Shown: positions 1-8,207 of the stretch, one piece after another
Numbering within the stretch: the first letter of the stretch is position 1
Layout of the letters: every line of letters starts with the position of its first letter
Assembly: GCF_002898515.1 (NCBI RefSeq)
Contig: NZ_PPFX01000001.1
Location: 62,001 to 126,000, forward strand
Length of the DNA stretch: 64,000 bases
Direction of reading: 5' to 3'
DNA from: Geothermobacter hydrogeniphilus
Lineage (GTDB): Bacteria > Desulfobacterota > Desulfuromonadia > Desulfuromonadales > Geothermobacteraceae
Translations under genes and position numbers: made by a program
The notes under the pieces: model-generated
What the model saw: the letters and a program-made list of their open reading frames with translations, nothing else
Database searches by the model: none
Told to the model about the DNA's origin: nothing

Positions 1-1
1 T

Positions 2-70
2 CCGCTGAAAAAAAACATCTTCCGCAAAAAGTACAAAAAAATTCTTGAACAGTTGGAGGAGCAGCTCTGA
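2..70 (+). CDS. def: Peptide deformylase, C-terminal end only (partial)
   Basis: An open frame enters from the left edge and stops at a TGA whose last base is the A of the fmt start codon. The 22 visible residues (PLKKNIFRKKYKKILEQL and onward) resemble the basic tail of Geobacter-type peptide deformylases, and def next to fmt is a very common pairing. The two enzymes remove and add the N-terminal formyl group in translation. The catalytic motifs lie outside the window, so the call rests on the tail and on synteny. Confidence 0.6.
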   Translation, partial: PLKKNIFRKKYKKILEQLEEQL

Positions 71-1008
71 TGCAGCCCGCTGATATCCGCACCGTTTTCA
101 TGGGGACCCCCGATTTCGCCTGCCCGTCCCTTGCGGGCCTGATTGATGCCGGCTGCAACCTGGTCGGGGTCTTCACCCAGCCCGACCGGCCGAGCGGCCG
201 CGGTCGCAAGCTGACTCCGCCGCCGGTCAAGGTGCTGGCTGAGCAGCGGCAGATTCCGGTTTTTCAGCCGGAGAAACTGCGGCGTCCCGAGGCGGTCGAG
301 CAGCTGAGGAGCCTCGCTCCCGATCTGGTGGTGGTGGTGGCCTACGGGCAGATCCTCTCCCGGGAGGTGCTGCAGCTGCCCCGCTTCGGCTGCATCAACG
401 TACATGCCTCGTTGTTGCCGAAGTATCGCGGCGCGGCGCCGATCAACAGGGCGATCATCGACGGTGAGACGGTCACCGGGGTGACCACCATGTACATGGA
501 TGAAGGGCTCGATACCGGAGATATGCTGATCCGGAAGAGTCTTGACATCGGTCCGAATGAAACCGCCGGTCAGTTGCACGATCGTCTCGCGCCGCTCGGT
601 GCCGAGGCGATGCGTGAGACCCTGCAGCGGCTCTGTGCCGGGACCCTGGAACGGGTGCCGCAGAATGACGCGGAAAGCTGCTATGCCTCGATGATGAAGA
701 AGGAGGACGGCTGTGTTGACTGGAGCCGTCCGGCGCGGCAGGTTCACAACCTGGTGCGCGGTCTTGATCCCTGGCCGTCGGCCTACACGACGCTCGACGG
801 ACTGACCCTGAAGATTGCCGCGACCTCGGTGGCTGCCGGGACGGGAGAGCCGGGTACGGTGCTGCAGGCCTCCGCCGACGGAGTGCTGGTCGCCTGCGGG
901 GAGCAGGCGCTGCTTATCGGTCGGCTGCAGTTGCCCGGCAAAAAACAGCTTGCGGCGGCGGACTTCCTGCGCGGCCACGCTCTTCCTCCCGGGACAAGGC
1001 TCGGCTGA
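70..1008 (+). CDS. fmt: Methionyl-tRNA formyltransferase
   Basis: This cytoplasmic enzyme transfers a formyl group from 10-formyl-tetrahydrofolate to initiator Met-tRNA. The 312-residue length is typical. The formyl-transferase core is plain: the N-terminal MGTPDFA, then N110, H112 and SLLPKYRG at 114-121, with an OB-like C-terminal domain (about 205-312) that grips the tRNA. The ATG overlaps the upstream def stop by one base, which suggests translational coupling. A DUF116 gene follows 17 bp later on the same strand. Confidence 0.97.
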   Translation: MQPADIRTVFMGTPDFACPSLAGLIDAGCNLVGVFTQPDRPSGRGRKLTPPPVKVLAEQRQIPVFQPEKLRRPEAVEQLRSLAPDLVVVVAYGQILSREVLQLPRFGCINVHASLLPKYRGAAPINRAIIDGETVTGVTTMYMDEGLDTGDMLIRKSLDIGPNETAGQLHDRLAPLGAEAMRETLQRLCAGTLERVPQNDAESCYASMMKKEDGCVDWSRPARQVHNLVRGLDPWPSAYTTLDGLTLKIAATSVAAGTGEPGTVLQASADGVLVACGEQALLIGRLQLPGKKQLAAADFLRGHALPPGTRLG

Positions 1009-1025
1009 GACAGGATGATTTAAAG

Positions 1026-1793
1026 GTGAATCAGGATTTCAAACCGCGCAAGCGGCTTTTTATCGCCCTGCTCGGTGGTGCCGGTGCCGTGGTGCTGGTC
1101 GTCGCTTTCCTGCTCTGGTGGGTGCCCTCGGTCGGGCTCGGCAATATCCATCCGGCCCTGCCGCTGATTTTCGGTCTGGTGCTGGGGTTGCTGTCGCTGG
1201 TTGTGGTCGGCGGTCTTGCCCTGCTGATCCTGACCCTGCTGACCGGGCGGGACCTGTTCTTCTCCGAGCGGCTGCGCCGGATTGTCATTCGCTATCTTTT
1301 CCCCGCCATCATCAACCTCGGCAAGTTGCTCGGTGTCGACCGTGATACCCTGCAGCAATCCTTCATCGCTCTCAACAACCAGCTGGTGCGGGCCAAGAAG
1401 CTTCGGGTCCGTCCCGACCAGGCCCTGATCCTGCTGCCGCACTGCATCCAGTTGTTCGACTGCGATATCAAGATCACCGGCGATATCCAGAAATGCGTGC
1501 GTTGCGGACGCTGTGACATCAGCGGCCTGGCCGAAATCGCCGTCGAGCGCGGGATCGATATCGCGGTCGCCACCGGCGGCACCCTGGCGCGCAAGATCAT
1601 CGTTGACAAGCGTCCACGCTTCATCCTTGCCGTGGCCTGCGAGCGGGACCTGACTTCGGGTATTCGCGATTCCTATCCGCTGCCGGTTATCGGGGTCCTC
1701 AACCACCGCCCCAACGGTCCCTGCTTCAATACCCATGTCGTTCTCGACGAAGTGCGCCGGGTTCTGGGTGAGCACGTGGTCGAAACTACGTGA
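1026..1793 (+). CDS. DUF116 domain membrane protein
   Basis: This is a 255-residue protein with a GTG start. Two hydrophobic segments (about 13-33 and 41-66) anchor it in the membrane. The rest is the cytoplasmic DUF116 domain, with a cysteine-rich stretch around residues 140-165 (HC, then FDCD, then KCVRCGRCD). The spacing suggests a metal or iron-sulfur site, but no function has been assigned to the family as far as I know. It directly follows fmt, an arrangement I recall from Geobacter relatives. The role is unknown. Confidence 0.8.
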   Translation: MNQDFKPRKRLFIALLGGAGAVVLVVAFLLWWVPSVGLGNIHPALPLIFGLVLGLLSLVVVGGLALLILTLLTGRDLFFSERLRRIVIRYLFPAIINLGKLLGVDRDTLQQSFIALNNQLVRAKKLRVRPDQALILLPHCIQLFDCDIKITGDIQKCVRCGRCDISGLAEIAVERGIDIAVATGGTLARKIIVDKRPRFILAVACERDLTSGIRDSYPLPVIGVLNHRPNGPCFNTHVVLDEVRRVLGEHVVETT

Positions 1794-1800
1794 ATGCCCC

Positions 1801-1830
1801 TTGACCCGGGGGGGGAACAATCCTTATCTT
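1801..1830 (+). promoter_or_regulatory. Candidate sigma70-type promoter before htpX
   Basis: TTGACC (1801-1806) and TATCTT (1825-1830) are separated by 18 bp, with a long G run between them. They lie about 55 bp upstream of htpX. This is a pattern match only. Confidence 0.35.
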
Positions 1831-1837
1831 GCCGGAG

Positions 1838-1862
1838 AAGCCACCAATGCCGGTGGCCTTTT
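1838..1862 (+). terminator. Short hairpin with T tract between DUF116 and htpX
   Basis: GCCACC and GGTGGC form a 6-bp stem around AATGCC, followed by CCTTTTC. It could end the fmt-DUF116 transcript, or it could sit in the htpX leader if the promoter at 1801-1830 is real. Confidence 0.4.
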
Positions 1863-1884
1863 CTGACTCTGTGAGGAATCGACA

Positions 1885-2718
1885 ATGAATGCTCTTCGAA
1901 CTGCAGCCCTGATGACCCTGCTGACCCTGCTGCTGGTGGCGGCCGGCGGCGCCATCGGTGGACAGGGCGGCGCCACCTTTGCCCTGCTGATGGCCGCGGT
2001 GATGAATCTCGGCAGCTACTGGTTTTCCGACAAGATCGTGGTCAAGATGTACCGCGGTCGGGAAGTGCAGAGCGGCCCCCTCTTTGATGTGGTCACGGAA
2101 CTCTGTCGGCGCAACGGGCTGCCGATGCCGCGTGTCTACATGCTGCCGCAGCAGACCCCCAATGCCTTTGCCACCGGTCGCAATCCGCAGCATGCGGTAG
2201 TGGCTGCCACCGAAGGGATCCTGCAGATCCTTTCCCGTGACGAGTTGATGGGGGTGATGGCCCACGAGCTGGCACACGTGCAGAACCGCGACATCCTCAT
2301 CGGGTCGATCGCCGCCACCTTCGCCGGGGCGATTTCCTGGCTGGCGCACATGGCGCAGTGGGCACTGATCTTCGGTGGTGGCCGTGATGACGAGGACGGC
2401 AACCCGCTGGCGCTGATCGGCATGATGATCCTGGCGCCGATCGCGGCGATGCTGGTGCAGATGGCGATCTCCCGTTCCCGTGAGTACCAGGCCGATGCGA
2501 CCGGAGCGAAATTCTGCGGCAGTCCCTTCAGTCTCGCCAACGCCCTGCGCAAGCTGGAGGCCGGCAACCGCCGCCAGCCGATGGCGAAGGTCAACGAGGC
2601 GACCGCCCACATGTTCATCGTCAATCCGCTCAAGGGCGGCGGGATGATGGCGCTCTTTTCCACCCATCCGCCGATGGAGGAACGTATCCGCCGGCTTGAG
2701 GCGATGACTGTCGGCTGA
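1885..2718 (+). CDS. htpX: HtpX-family membrane zinc metalloprotease
   Basis: HtpX is an M48-family inner-membrane protease that degrades misfolded membrane proteins. The 277-residue protein has two N-terminal membrane segments (about 5-22 and 31-48), the zinc motif HELAH at 127-131 and the third ligand in SREYQAD (E200). It also has two hydrophobic segments (about 138-165 and 175-195) between the motif and that glutamate. The C-terminal [13 protein letters not shown] is characteristic of the family. The start follows a GAGGAA-like ribosome site. Confidence 0.95.
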   Translation: MNALRTAALMTLLTLLLVAAGGAIGGQGGATFALLMAAVMNLGSYWFSDKIVVKMYRGREVQSGPLFDVVTELCRRNGLPMPRVYMLPQQTPNAFATGRNPQHAVVAATEGILQILSRDELMGVMAHELAHVQNRDILIGSIAATFAGAISWLAHMAQWALIFGGGRDDEDGNPLALIGMMILAPIAAMLVQMAISRSREYQADATGAKFCGSPFSLANALRKLEAGNRRQPMAKVNEATAHMFIVNPLKGGGMMALFSTHPPMEERIRRLEAMTVG

Positions 2719-2802
2719 AACCGGCGGTTCCGTTATCCCTTCTCCTTCCGGGGAGTTTTTCGCCGGGTCTGTTGACTTTTTCCGTAAAGGATTCCCTGTT
2801 TT

Positions 2803-4167
2803 ATGCCCCGTTCTTCCCGCCCCCGTAACGTGTCAGACCCGCGACTCCTCGCCTATGAGATTCTGCAGCGGGTCGAACAGGGCGCCTATGCCGACCTCGC
2901 CCTTGACGAAGTCCTGCGTCGTCGAGGCGTATCCGATCCACGTGACCGGGGGCTGCTGACCGAACTGGTTTACGGCGTACTGAGAAAGCGCGGGCGGCTC
3001 GATTATGCCCTGGCCCGACATTGTCGGCAGCCGCTGGGGAAGCTGGAAACGAAGGTTCTGCAGATTCTGCGGCTGGGCGCCTACCAGGTGCTTGAACTGG
3101 AGCGTATTCCGCCATCGGCGGCGGTCAACACCAGTGTCAACCTGGCCAGGCAGGTCGGTCTGCAGCGCGCATCCGGATTCATCAACGGGGTTCTGCGCGG
3201 ACTGTTGCGCGGCCTGCCGCGGCTGATCTGGCCGGATGAGCGGAAAAACCCGCTGGAGCATCTGCAACATGTCTGCTCGCTGCCGCATTGGCTGGCGAAG
3301 CGCTGGCTGGCTGTTTACGGTGCCGAAACGGCCATACACCTGGCAGTGGCTCAGTTGCAGCCGGCACTGTTGAGCCTGCGCTGCAACACCCTCAAGGTCA
3401 GTCGGGAGGAACTGCTCGCCTACCTTGAACGACGGGGAATTGCGGCACGAGCCTGTCGGTTTGCCGCGGAAGGAGTGGTTCTCGATGACCGTCGCGGGTT
3501 GGAGGTGTTGCCCGCCGACTGGTTCCAGGTGCAGGATGAAGCGAGTATGCTGGTTGCTCCCCTGCTGGGAGTTCAGCCGGGGGAAACAATTCTTGACTGC
3601 TGCGCCGCCCCGGGGGGCAAAACCACCCATCTGGCGGCGTTGGGAGACAACCGGCTGGCGATCACCGCCCTTGACCTGCATCCGCAGCGGGTCGAATTGA
3701 TCCGTGCCGGGGCTCGGCGTCTCGGTTGCGCGGGGGTTGATGCGCGTGTCCGGGACATGACACAGTCAGCCGAGTTTCCCGCCCCGGCCGGTTTCGATCG
3801 GGTTCTGGTCGATGCCCCCTGCAGCGGCCTTGGCGTGTTGCGCCACAACCCGGAAACCCGTTGGCGGCGAAAACCGGAATCCCTGGGCGAGTTGTCGGCC
3901 CTGCAGAGCGCCATCCTGGGCCGGGCGGCGGAGTTGCTCAAGGCGGGCGGAGTCCTGGTCTATTCGGTCTGTACCGTCACCGAGGAGGAGACCGGACAGG
4001 TGCTGGAGGGCTTTCTCGCGGCCCACCCGCAGTTTGTCCTGGAGGATCTCCGCGAGGTCATGCCGCAGTGGGCGGAGCTGTGTGACAGACAGGGCTGCCT
4101 GTCGACCTGGCCCCGTCATCCGTACCTCGACGGCTTCTTTGCTGCCCGCCTGCGCCGCAGGATCTGA
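2803..4167 (+). CDS. rsmB: 16S rRNA (cytosine-967-C5)-methyltransferase RsmB
   Basis: RsmB methylates C967 of 16S rRNA. The 454-residue protein has an N-terminal NusB-like RNA-binding domain (about 10-140) and a SAM methyltransferase domain. The SAM loop ILDCCAAPGGKT is at 263-274, the helper cysteine in DAPCSG at 337-342, and the nucleophile in SVCT is C390. Both cysteines expected of the m5C RNA methylase family are present. rpe lies 240 bp downstream on the same strand, separated by a palindromic repeat, so co-transcription is uncertain. Confidence 0.96.
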   Translation: MPRSSRPRNVSDPRLLAYEILQRVEQGAYADLALDEVLRRRGVSDPRDRGLLTELVYGVLRKRGRLDYALARHCRQPLGKLETKVLQILRLGAYQVLELERIPPSAAVNTSVNLARQVGLQRASGFINGVLRGLLRGLPRLIWPDERKNPLEHLQHVCSLPHWLAKRWLAVYGAETAIHLAVAQLQPALLSLRCNTLKVSREELLAYLERRGIAARACRFAAEGVVLDDRRGLEVLPADWFQVQDEASMLVAPLLGVQPGETILDCCAAPGGKTTHLAALGDNRLAITALDLHPQRVELIRAGARRLGCAGVDARVRDMTQSAEFPAPAGFDRVLVDAPCSGLGVLRHNPETRWRRKPESLGELSALQSAILGRAAELLKAGGVLVYSVCTVTEEETGQVLEGFLAAHPQFVLEDLREVMPQWAELCDRQGCLSTWPRHPYLDGFFAARLRRRI

Positions 4168-4259
4168 ACCGTGATGCTTTTTTGCGAAAGCATCAACCGT
4201 GCTTCATTTCCGCTGCCGGACGTGATACAAAGCAGGGTATTGAAAAAGGCATGTCCCCT

Positions 4260-4382
4260 CAGGCTGAGCAAAAATGTCCAGATGCAAGGCGTCCGCACAC
4301 CCGCGGAATAAGGCGTACCGGAAGGTACGTCGTTGGCGCGGGGGAAGGACAACGCAGCAGATGGGCGTTTTTCATCAGCCTG
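4260..4382 (+). repeat. Palindromic intergenic repeat, copy A
   Basis: A 123-bp imperfect palindrome with near-identical ends (CAGGCTGAGCAAAAA on the left; the reverse complement of the right end is CAGGCTGATGAAAAA). It has internal GATGCAAGGCG and AACGCAGCAGATG blocks, a CCCGCG/CGCGGG stem and the apical stem GTACC-GGAA-GGTAC. A strongly similar copy lies at 54724-54844, and diverged relatives are at 54485-54607 and 56456-56636. It fills the gap between rsmB and rpe. Confidence 0.75.
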
Positions 4383-4408
4383 ATGACATTCCCAGCCAGG
4401 AGCAGACC

Positions 4409-5071
4409 ATGGTCAAGATAGCCCCCTCGATTCTCTCGGCCGACTTCGGTCGTCTTGCCGAAGAGATTCAGGCCGTCGCCGCCGCCGGCGCCGACTATAT
4501 CCACGTCGATGTCATGGACGGGCATTTCGTGCCGAACATCACCATCGGGCCGCTGGTGACCGTTGCCGCCCGTCAGGCGACGGAGCTGCCGGTCGATGTC
4601 CACCTGATGATCGAAAACCCTGATCTTTACATCCCCGAATTCGCCAAGGCCGGTGCCGACATCATCACCGTCCATCAGGAGGCGGTCGCCCATCTGCATC
4701 GGACCGTGCAGCTGATCAGGAGTCTGGGGAAAAAAGCCGGGGTTTCGATCAACCCGGCCACGCCGGTTTCCAGTCTCGACGTGATTCTGGAAGATCTTGA
4801 CCTGGTACTGGTGATGAGTGTCAATCCGGGGTTCGGCGGACAGGGATTTATCGACAGCGCGCTGGGCAAGATCAGCCAGTTGCGGCAGATGATCGACAGC
4901 CGCGGCCTGGCGACCGAAATCGAGGTGGATGGCGGAGTCAAGATCGACAACATCGGTCGGATTGCCGCGGCCGGTGCTGATGTGATGGTGGCCGGCAGCG
5001 CGGTCTTCGGCAGTGATGACTACACGGTGACCATTGATCAGCTCAAGGCCAATGCCGTTACGCAGACATGA
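4409..5071 (+). CDS. rpe: Ribulose-phosphate 3-epimerase
   Basis: Rpe interconverts ribulose-5-phosphate and xylulose-5-phosphate in the pentose phosphate pathway. The 220-residue TIM barrel shows SILSADF, the metal/catalytic [12 protein letters not shown] (H32, D34), VHLMIENP (H65), NPGFGGQ and VDGGVK. The frame is open further upstream into the repeat at 4260-4382. The ATG at 4409 is chosen because it has an AGGAG site about 8 bp before it and gives the standard N-terminus [10 protein letters not shown]. Confidence 0.96.
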   Translation: MVKIAPSILSADFGRLAEEIQAVAAAGADYIHVDVMDGHFVPNITIGPLVTVAARQATELPVDVHLMIENPDLYIPEFAKAGADIITVHQEAVAHLHRTVQLIRSLGKKAGVSINPATPVSSLDVILEDLDLVLVMSVNPGFGGQGFIDSALGKISQLRQMIDSRGLATEIEVDGGVKIDNIGRIAAAGADVMVAGSAVFGSDDYTVTIDQLKANAVTQT

Positions 5072-5163
5072 CGTTCGCGATTCGGGGATTGTTGTGGTCG
5101 GGGAGGTCGCAGCGACGGGCCCTGTCCAGACCTGTCGGTCGAGGAACCACGAACCCGGGGGGC

Positions 5164-5430
5164 TCAGGAAAGGGTCTCGGCTTTCAGGATGGCATCGAGT
5201 TCGCCCCGCTCGTCGAGGGTGAAGAGTTCGTCACAGCCGCCGATCCGGCTGTCGTTGATAAAGATCTGCGGTACTGTCCGGCGCCCTGAACGCTGGACCA
5301 TTTCCTGCTCTTTATCGGGGTCGTCGCTGACCTCATACTCGACGAAATCGACCCCCTTGATTTTCAGCAGTTCCTTGGCGCGGCGACAATAGGGGCAGTA
5401 GTTTTTGGTGTAGATTTCAATACTGCTCAT
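5164..5430 (-). CDS. grxC: Glutaredoxin 3 family protein
   Basis: A small thiol-disulfide oxidoreductase of the glutaredoxin 3 (GrxC) type, 88 residues. The active site CPYC is C12-C15, followed by the cis-proline loop TVPQIFI and the glutathione-binding GGCDEL. The ATG at 5430 has a GGGAGC ribosome site, and the extra in-frame residues upstream do not look like glutaredoxin. It converges with rpe across about 90 bp that contain nothing I recognise. Confidence 0.93.
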   Translation of the reverse strand: MSSIEIYTKNYCPYCRRAKELLKIKGVDFVEYEVSDDPDKEQEMVQRSGRRTVPQIFINDSRIGGCDELFTLDERGELDAILKAETLS

Positions 5431-5572
5431 GGTGATGCTCCCGGTTTTCATGGCAATCTGGCAGAAGTTCGATTTTACCTGTTCATTGCCGACATGCAAG
5501 TCCCGATTGCAGGTGACATGAAATCAGGGTTGTAAAGCCGGATATCCAATCTGATTCCCCGATGCGGAGGCA

Positions 5573-5998
5573 ATGATGTCGATTCGTCTGCTGTGGCTCC
5601 TTTTCCTGCTCCCGGTCCTGGTTGGATGCGCGGGCTTCGGAGGGGCTCTCGAGACCCCTCGCAAGACGTTCGAGTCGGATAATGTTGATTTTATGCAGCG
5701 CCTTCGCTGGAAGGACATCAACGGTGCCGCGCAGCATGTCGCCAAGCCCCGGCGCAAGGCGTTTCGCGATCTGTTTGTTGATCAGGATGACCTCAAGATC
5801 ACCGATGTGCGGCTTGATTCGGTTGAATTTTCCGAGGGTGGTGAAGAGGTTGATAGCACGATCGTGATCGAATACTATCGTCTGCCGTCGACTCGGGTAC
5901 GGACCCGGTGCTATGAACTGCATTGGACCTTTTTCAATGCCGATCAGCCGACCCCTGTCGGTTGGCAGATCACCAGTGATATTCCCCCGATTCCCTAG
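5573..5998 (+). CDS. Small predicted lipoprotein of unknown function
   Basis: A 141-residue protein with a lipoprotein signal: hydrophobic residues 4-17, then the lipobox LVGC. The mature part is hydrophilic, with no motif I recognise. It has a tidy alpha/beta look, with alternating beta-like segments such as STIVIEYY and CYELHWTFFN that resemble small periplasmic nuclear-transport-factor-like folds. It is probably exported and lipid-anchored. It sits alone between grxC and the sfr promoter region. Confidence 0.7.
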   Translation: MMSIRLLWLLFLLPVLVGCAGFGGALETPRKTFESDNVDFMQRLRWKDINGAAQHVAKPRRKAFRDLFVDQDDLKITDVRLDSVEFSEGGEEVDSTIVIEYYRLPSTRVRTRCYELHWTFFNADQPTPVGWQITSDIPPIP

Positions 5999-6031
5999 TC
6001 TTTCAGCCCCATTCCGGAAGCCAAAAAGGGC

Positions 6032-6061
6032 TTGATTTAGGCCCCTCTGCTGTGGTAATTA
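6032..6061 (+). promoter_or_regulatory. Candidate promoter for sfrBA
   Basis: TTGATT (6032-6037) and TAATTA (6056-6061) have an 18-bp spacer. They sit about 120 bp upstream of the sfrB start, so a leader of over 100 nt is implied. A palindromic operator-like site lies immediately downstream. Confidence 0.4.
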
Positions 6062-6063
6062 AC

Positions 6064-6078
6064 TGCATACTGTATACA
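6064..6078 (+). promoter_or_regulatory. Candidate GntR-family operator (TGCATAC/TGTATACA)
   Basis: TGCATACTGTATACA contains the GTATAC palindrome typical of FadR/GntR-family operators. It lies where the transcription start of the predicted sfr promoter would be, a position suited to repression. The regulator is not in the window. Confidence 0.35.
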
Positions 6079-6183
6079 AAATCAGGGGAAGTTGACGGCC
6101 TTTATCGGACGCCCTTTCCCTTTTTTCAGGCAGTTTGACGCTCCCTGCAGGGTCGGGGTGCGGTTTGCTTTTGGAGGTAGACT

Positions 6184-8139
6184 TTGTCTCAGGTTATTTT
6201 TTCCAGCTGGGGTCGGCAGATCGTCGATAACCGCCAGGGCGGTGAAACGGATCTTGCTTCGCTGAAGCTGAAGCTGCCGGACCGCTACCTTGAGAACGGT
6301 GCTATCGGCGCCTTCATGGGTTGGGACGGCATTATCGTACTCGACAGGGAAACCGATATTGTCGCCATGGCCGCTGAATATATGAAGCGGGTCCAGGAGA
6401 AGTACTGTTGCGCCAAGTGTTCTCCCGGCAAGAAAGGGACCCGGGTGTTGCAGGATACCCTGGCCCGCATCGTCTCCGGTCACGGCGAGGAGCGGGATCT
6501 GGAGATTATCGAGGGCTTGTCGGCACTGCTCGACAACTGCAAGTGTACCCTTTGCATGACCTCGGCGCTTCCGGTTTTCGATACCGTCAAGTATTTTCGT
6601 GACGACTACCTCGCTTACATCCGCGGTCGGCGCAAAGCGAAACCGGCCGCTTCCTATCACGACAAGTTGACCGCGCCCTGCATGGACCGCTGTCCGGCGC
6701 ATATTGACATCCCGTCGTACATTGAAGAGATCAAGAATCGCCGTTTCGACGAATCGCTTGACGTCATTCGCCGCAACATGCCGATTCCGGCGGTCTGCGG
6801 CCGGGTCTGCCCGCATCCCTGCGAAAGCGCCTGCCGTCGCGCGCTGGTTGATGAACCGATCAGTATCATGGTCCTCAAGCGGGTGGCGGCCGATCATGAG
6901 TGGATGCATCACAAGCGGCCGCCGATGGCGCCGGCCGGAAGCAGGGAAAAAACGGTTTGTGTGATCGGCGGCGGCCCCGCCGGCGTTTCCTGTGCCTATT
7001 ACCTGGCCCTGGAGGGCTACAAGGTCACCATCCTCGACATGCTTCCGGAGCCGGGCGGCACGGTCGCGGTCGGCATTCCCGACTATCGCATGCCTCGTGA
7101 TCTGTTGCGGCGCGAATACGAAATCGTGCAGGGCCTCGGCGTCGAGATCAAGTTCAACACCAAGCTTGGCCGCGATATTTCCCTGAAACAGGTCAAGGAA
7201 CAGTACGACGGTGTTTTTATCGGTGTCGGCGCCTTCCGCTCCAAGCCGATGGGGGTCGAGGGGGAAGACCAGGGTTACGAAGGCTTCTCCGAAGGCGGTA
7301 TCAACTACCTGCGTGCCGTGGCACTCGGTCAGCCGATCAAGACCGGCAAACGGGTGATTGTGGTTGGCGGCGGGAATACCGCCATTGACTGTGTGCGGGT
7401 CGCTCTGCGCGAGGGCGCCGAGGATTCGATCCTGGTCTATCGGCGAACCCGCAAGGAGATGCCGGCGGAATCCTATGAGGTCGATGATGCCGAGGAGGAG
7501 GGCGTACAGTTCGAGTTTCTGCGCAATCCGACCCGGCTGGTGCATGAGAACGGCAGGATCACCGGGGTTGAGGTGGTCAAGATGGAACTCGGTGAGCCGG
7601 ACGAGTCGGGCCGTCGCCGTCCGCAGCCGGTGCCCGGCAGCGAGTACGTGATCCCCTGTGACATGGTCATCCCGGCCATCGGCCAGGACCCGGATCTTTC
7701 CTTCCTCGAAGAGGATAATCTCGGCATCGAAACCACCCGCTGGAATACCATCGTCACCCGGGGCGGGGTGTTGATGACCGACTGTAAGGGCGTTTTTGCC
7801 GGTGGTGACTGTGAAATCGGACCGATGACCGTGGTTGCCGCGGTCGGCCAGGGGCGCCGTGCCGCCCGCGCCATGGCCCGCTATCTCGAAACAGGCAGGA
7901 CGTTCCTCGACGAGGCCGATGCCATGGAAGACCTGGTGAACAATCTCGGTGTGTTCGACAAGGATGAGCCGGTCGGTCTGGCAGGCGGTACCCACCGTGA
8001 ACATCAGCCGAAGATCAGTGGTCCCGAGCGGGCCAGGGGGTGGGACGAGATCGAACTGGCGATGCCGGAAACCCAGGCGGTGCGGGAGGCGGAACGTTGC
8101 CTGCGCTGCTACCGGGTCGGCATGGTGGCGGTTGGGTGA
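6184..8139 (+). CDS. sfrB: SfrB-like NADPH oxidoreductase beta subunit (NuoF-like / GltD-like fusion)
   Basis: Related to the beta subunit of the Geobacter soluble Fe(III) reductase / NADPH oxidoreductase SfrAB and to the GltD family. The 651-residue protein begins with a NuoF-like 4Fe-4S region (CCAKC near residue 78, then CKCTLC near 122). Next come the cysteine clusters CMDRCPAH and CGRVCPHPCESAC (about 162-222), an FAD Rossmann loop GGGPAG (about 260) and an NAD(P)H loop GGGNTA (about 393). The start is TTG, supported by GGAGG 6 bp upstream. It lies 68 bp before sfrA. It probably passes electrons from NADPH to its partner, or the reverse. Confidence 0.88.
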   Translation: MSQVIFSSWGRQIVDNRQGGETDLASLKLKLPDRYLENGAIGAFMGWDGIIVLDRETDIVAMAAEYMKRVQEKYCCAKCSPGKKGTRVLQDTLARIVSGHGEERDLEIIEGLSALLDNCKCTLCMTSALPVFDTVKYFRDDYLAYIRGRRKAKPAASYHDKLTAPCMDRCPAHIDIPSYIEEIKNRRFDESLDVIRRNMPIPAVCGRVCPHPCESACRRALVDEPISIMVLKRVAADHEWMHHKRPPMAPAGSREKTVCVIGGGPAGVSCAYYLALEGYKVTILDMLPEPGGTVAVGIPDYRMPRDLLRREYEIVQGLGVEIKFNTKLGRDISLKQVKEQYDGVFIGVGAFRSKPMGVEGEDQGYEGFSEGGINYLRAVALGQPIKTGKRVIVVGGGNTAIDCVRVALREGAEDSILVYRRTRKEMPAESYEVDDAEEEGVQFEFLRNPTRLVHENGRITGVEVVKMELGEPDESGRRRPQPVPGSEYVIPCDMVIPAIGQDPDLSFLEEDNLGIETTRWNTIVTRGGVLMTDCKGVFAGGDCEIGPMTVVAAVGQGRRAARAMARYLETGRTFLDEADAMEDLVNNLGVFDKDEPVGLAGGTHREHQPKISGPERARGWDEIELAMPETQAVREAERCLRCYRVGMVAVG

Positions 8140-8207
8140 CAAAAGCAGTTCGACTGAACGGACCGCTTCCGGGTCCATACCCGTATCGTTGAAAGTGAAA
8201 GTAGCCA

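Noticed and set aside
5072-5163. A terminator between convergent rpe and grxC
   Set aside because: No clear stem with a T run could be found.
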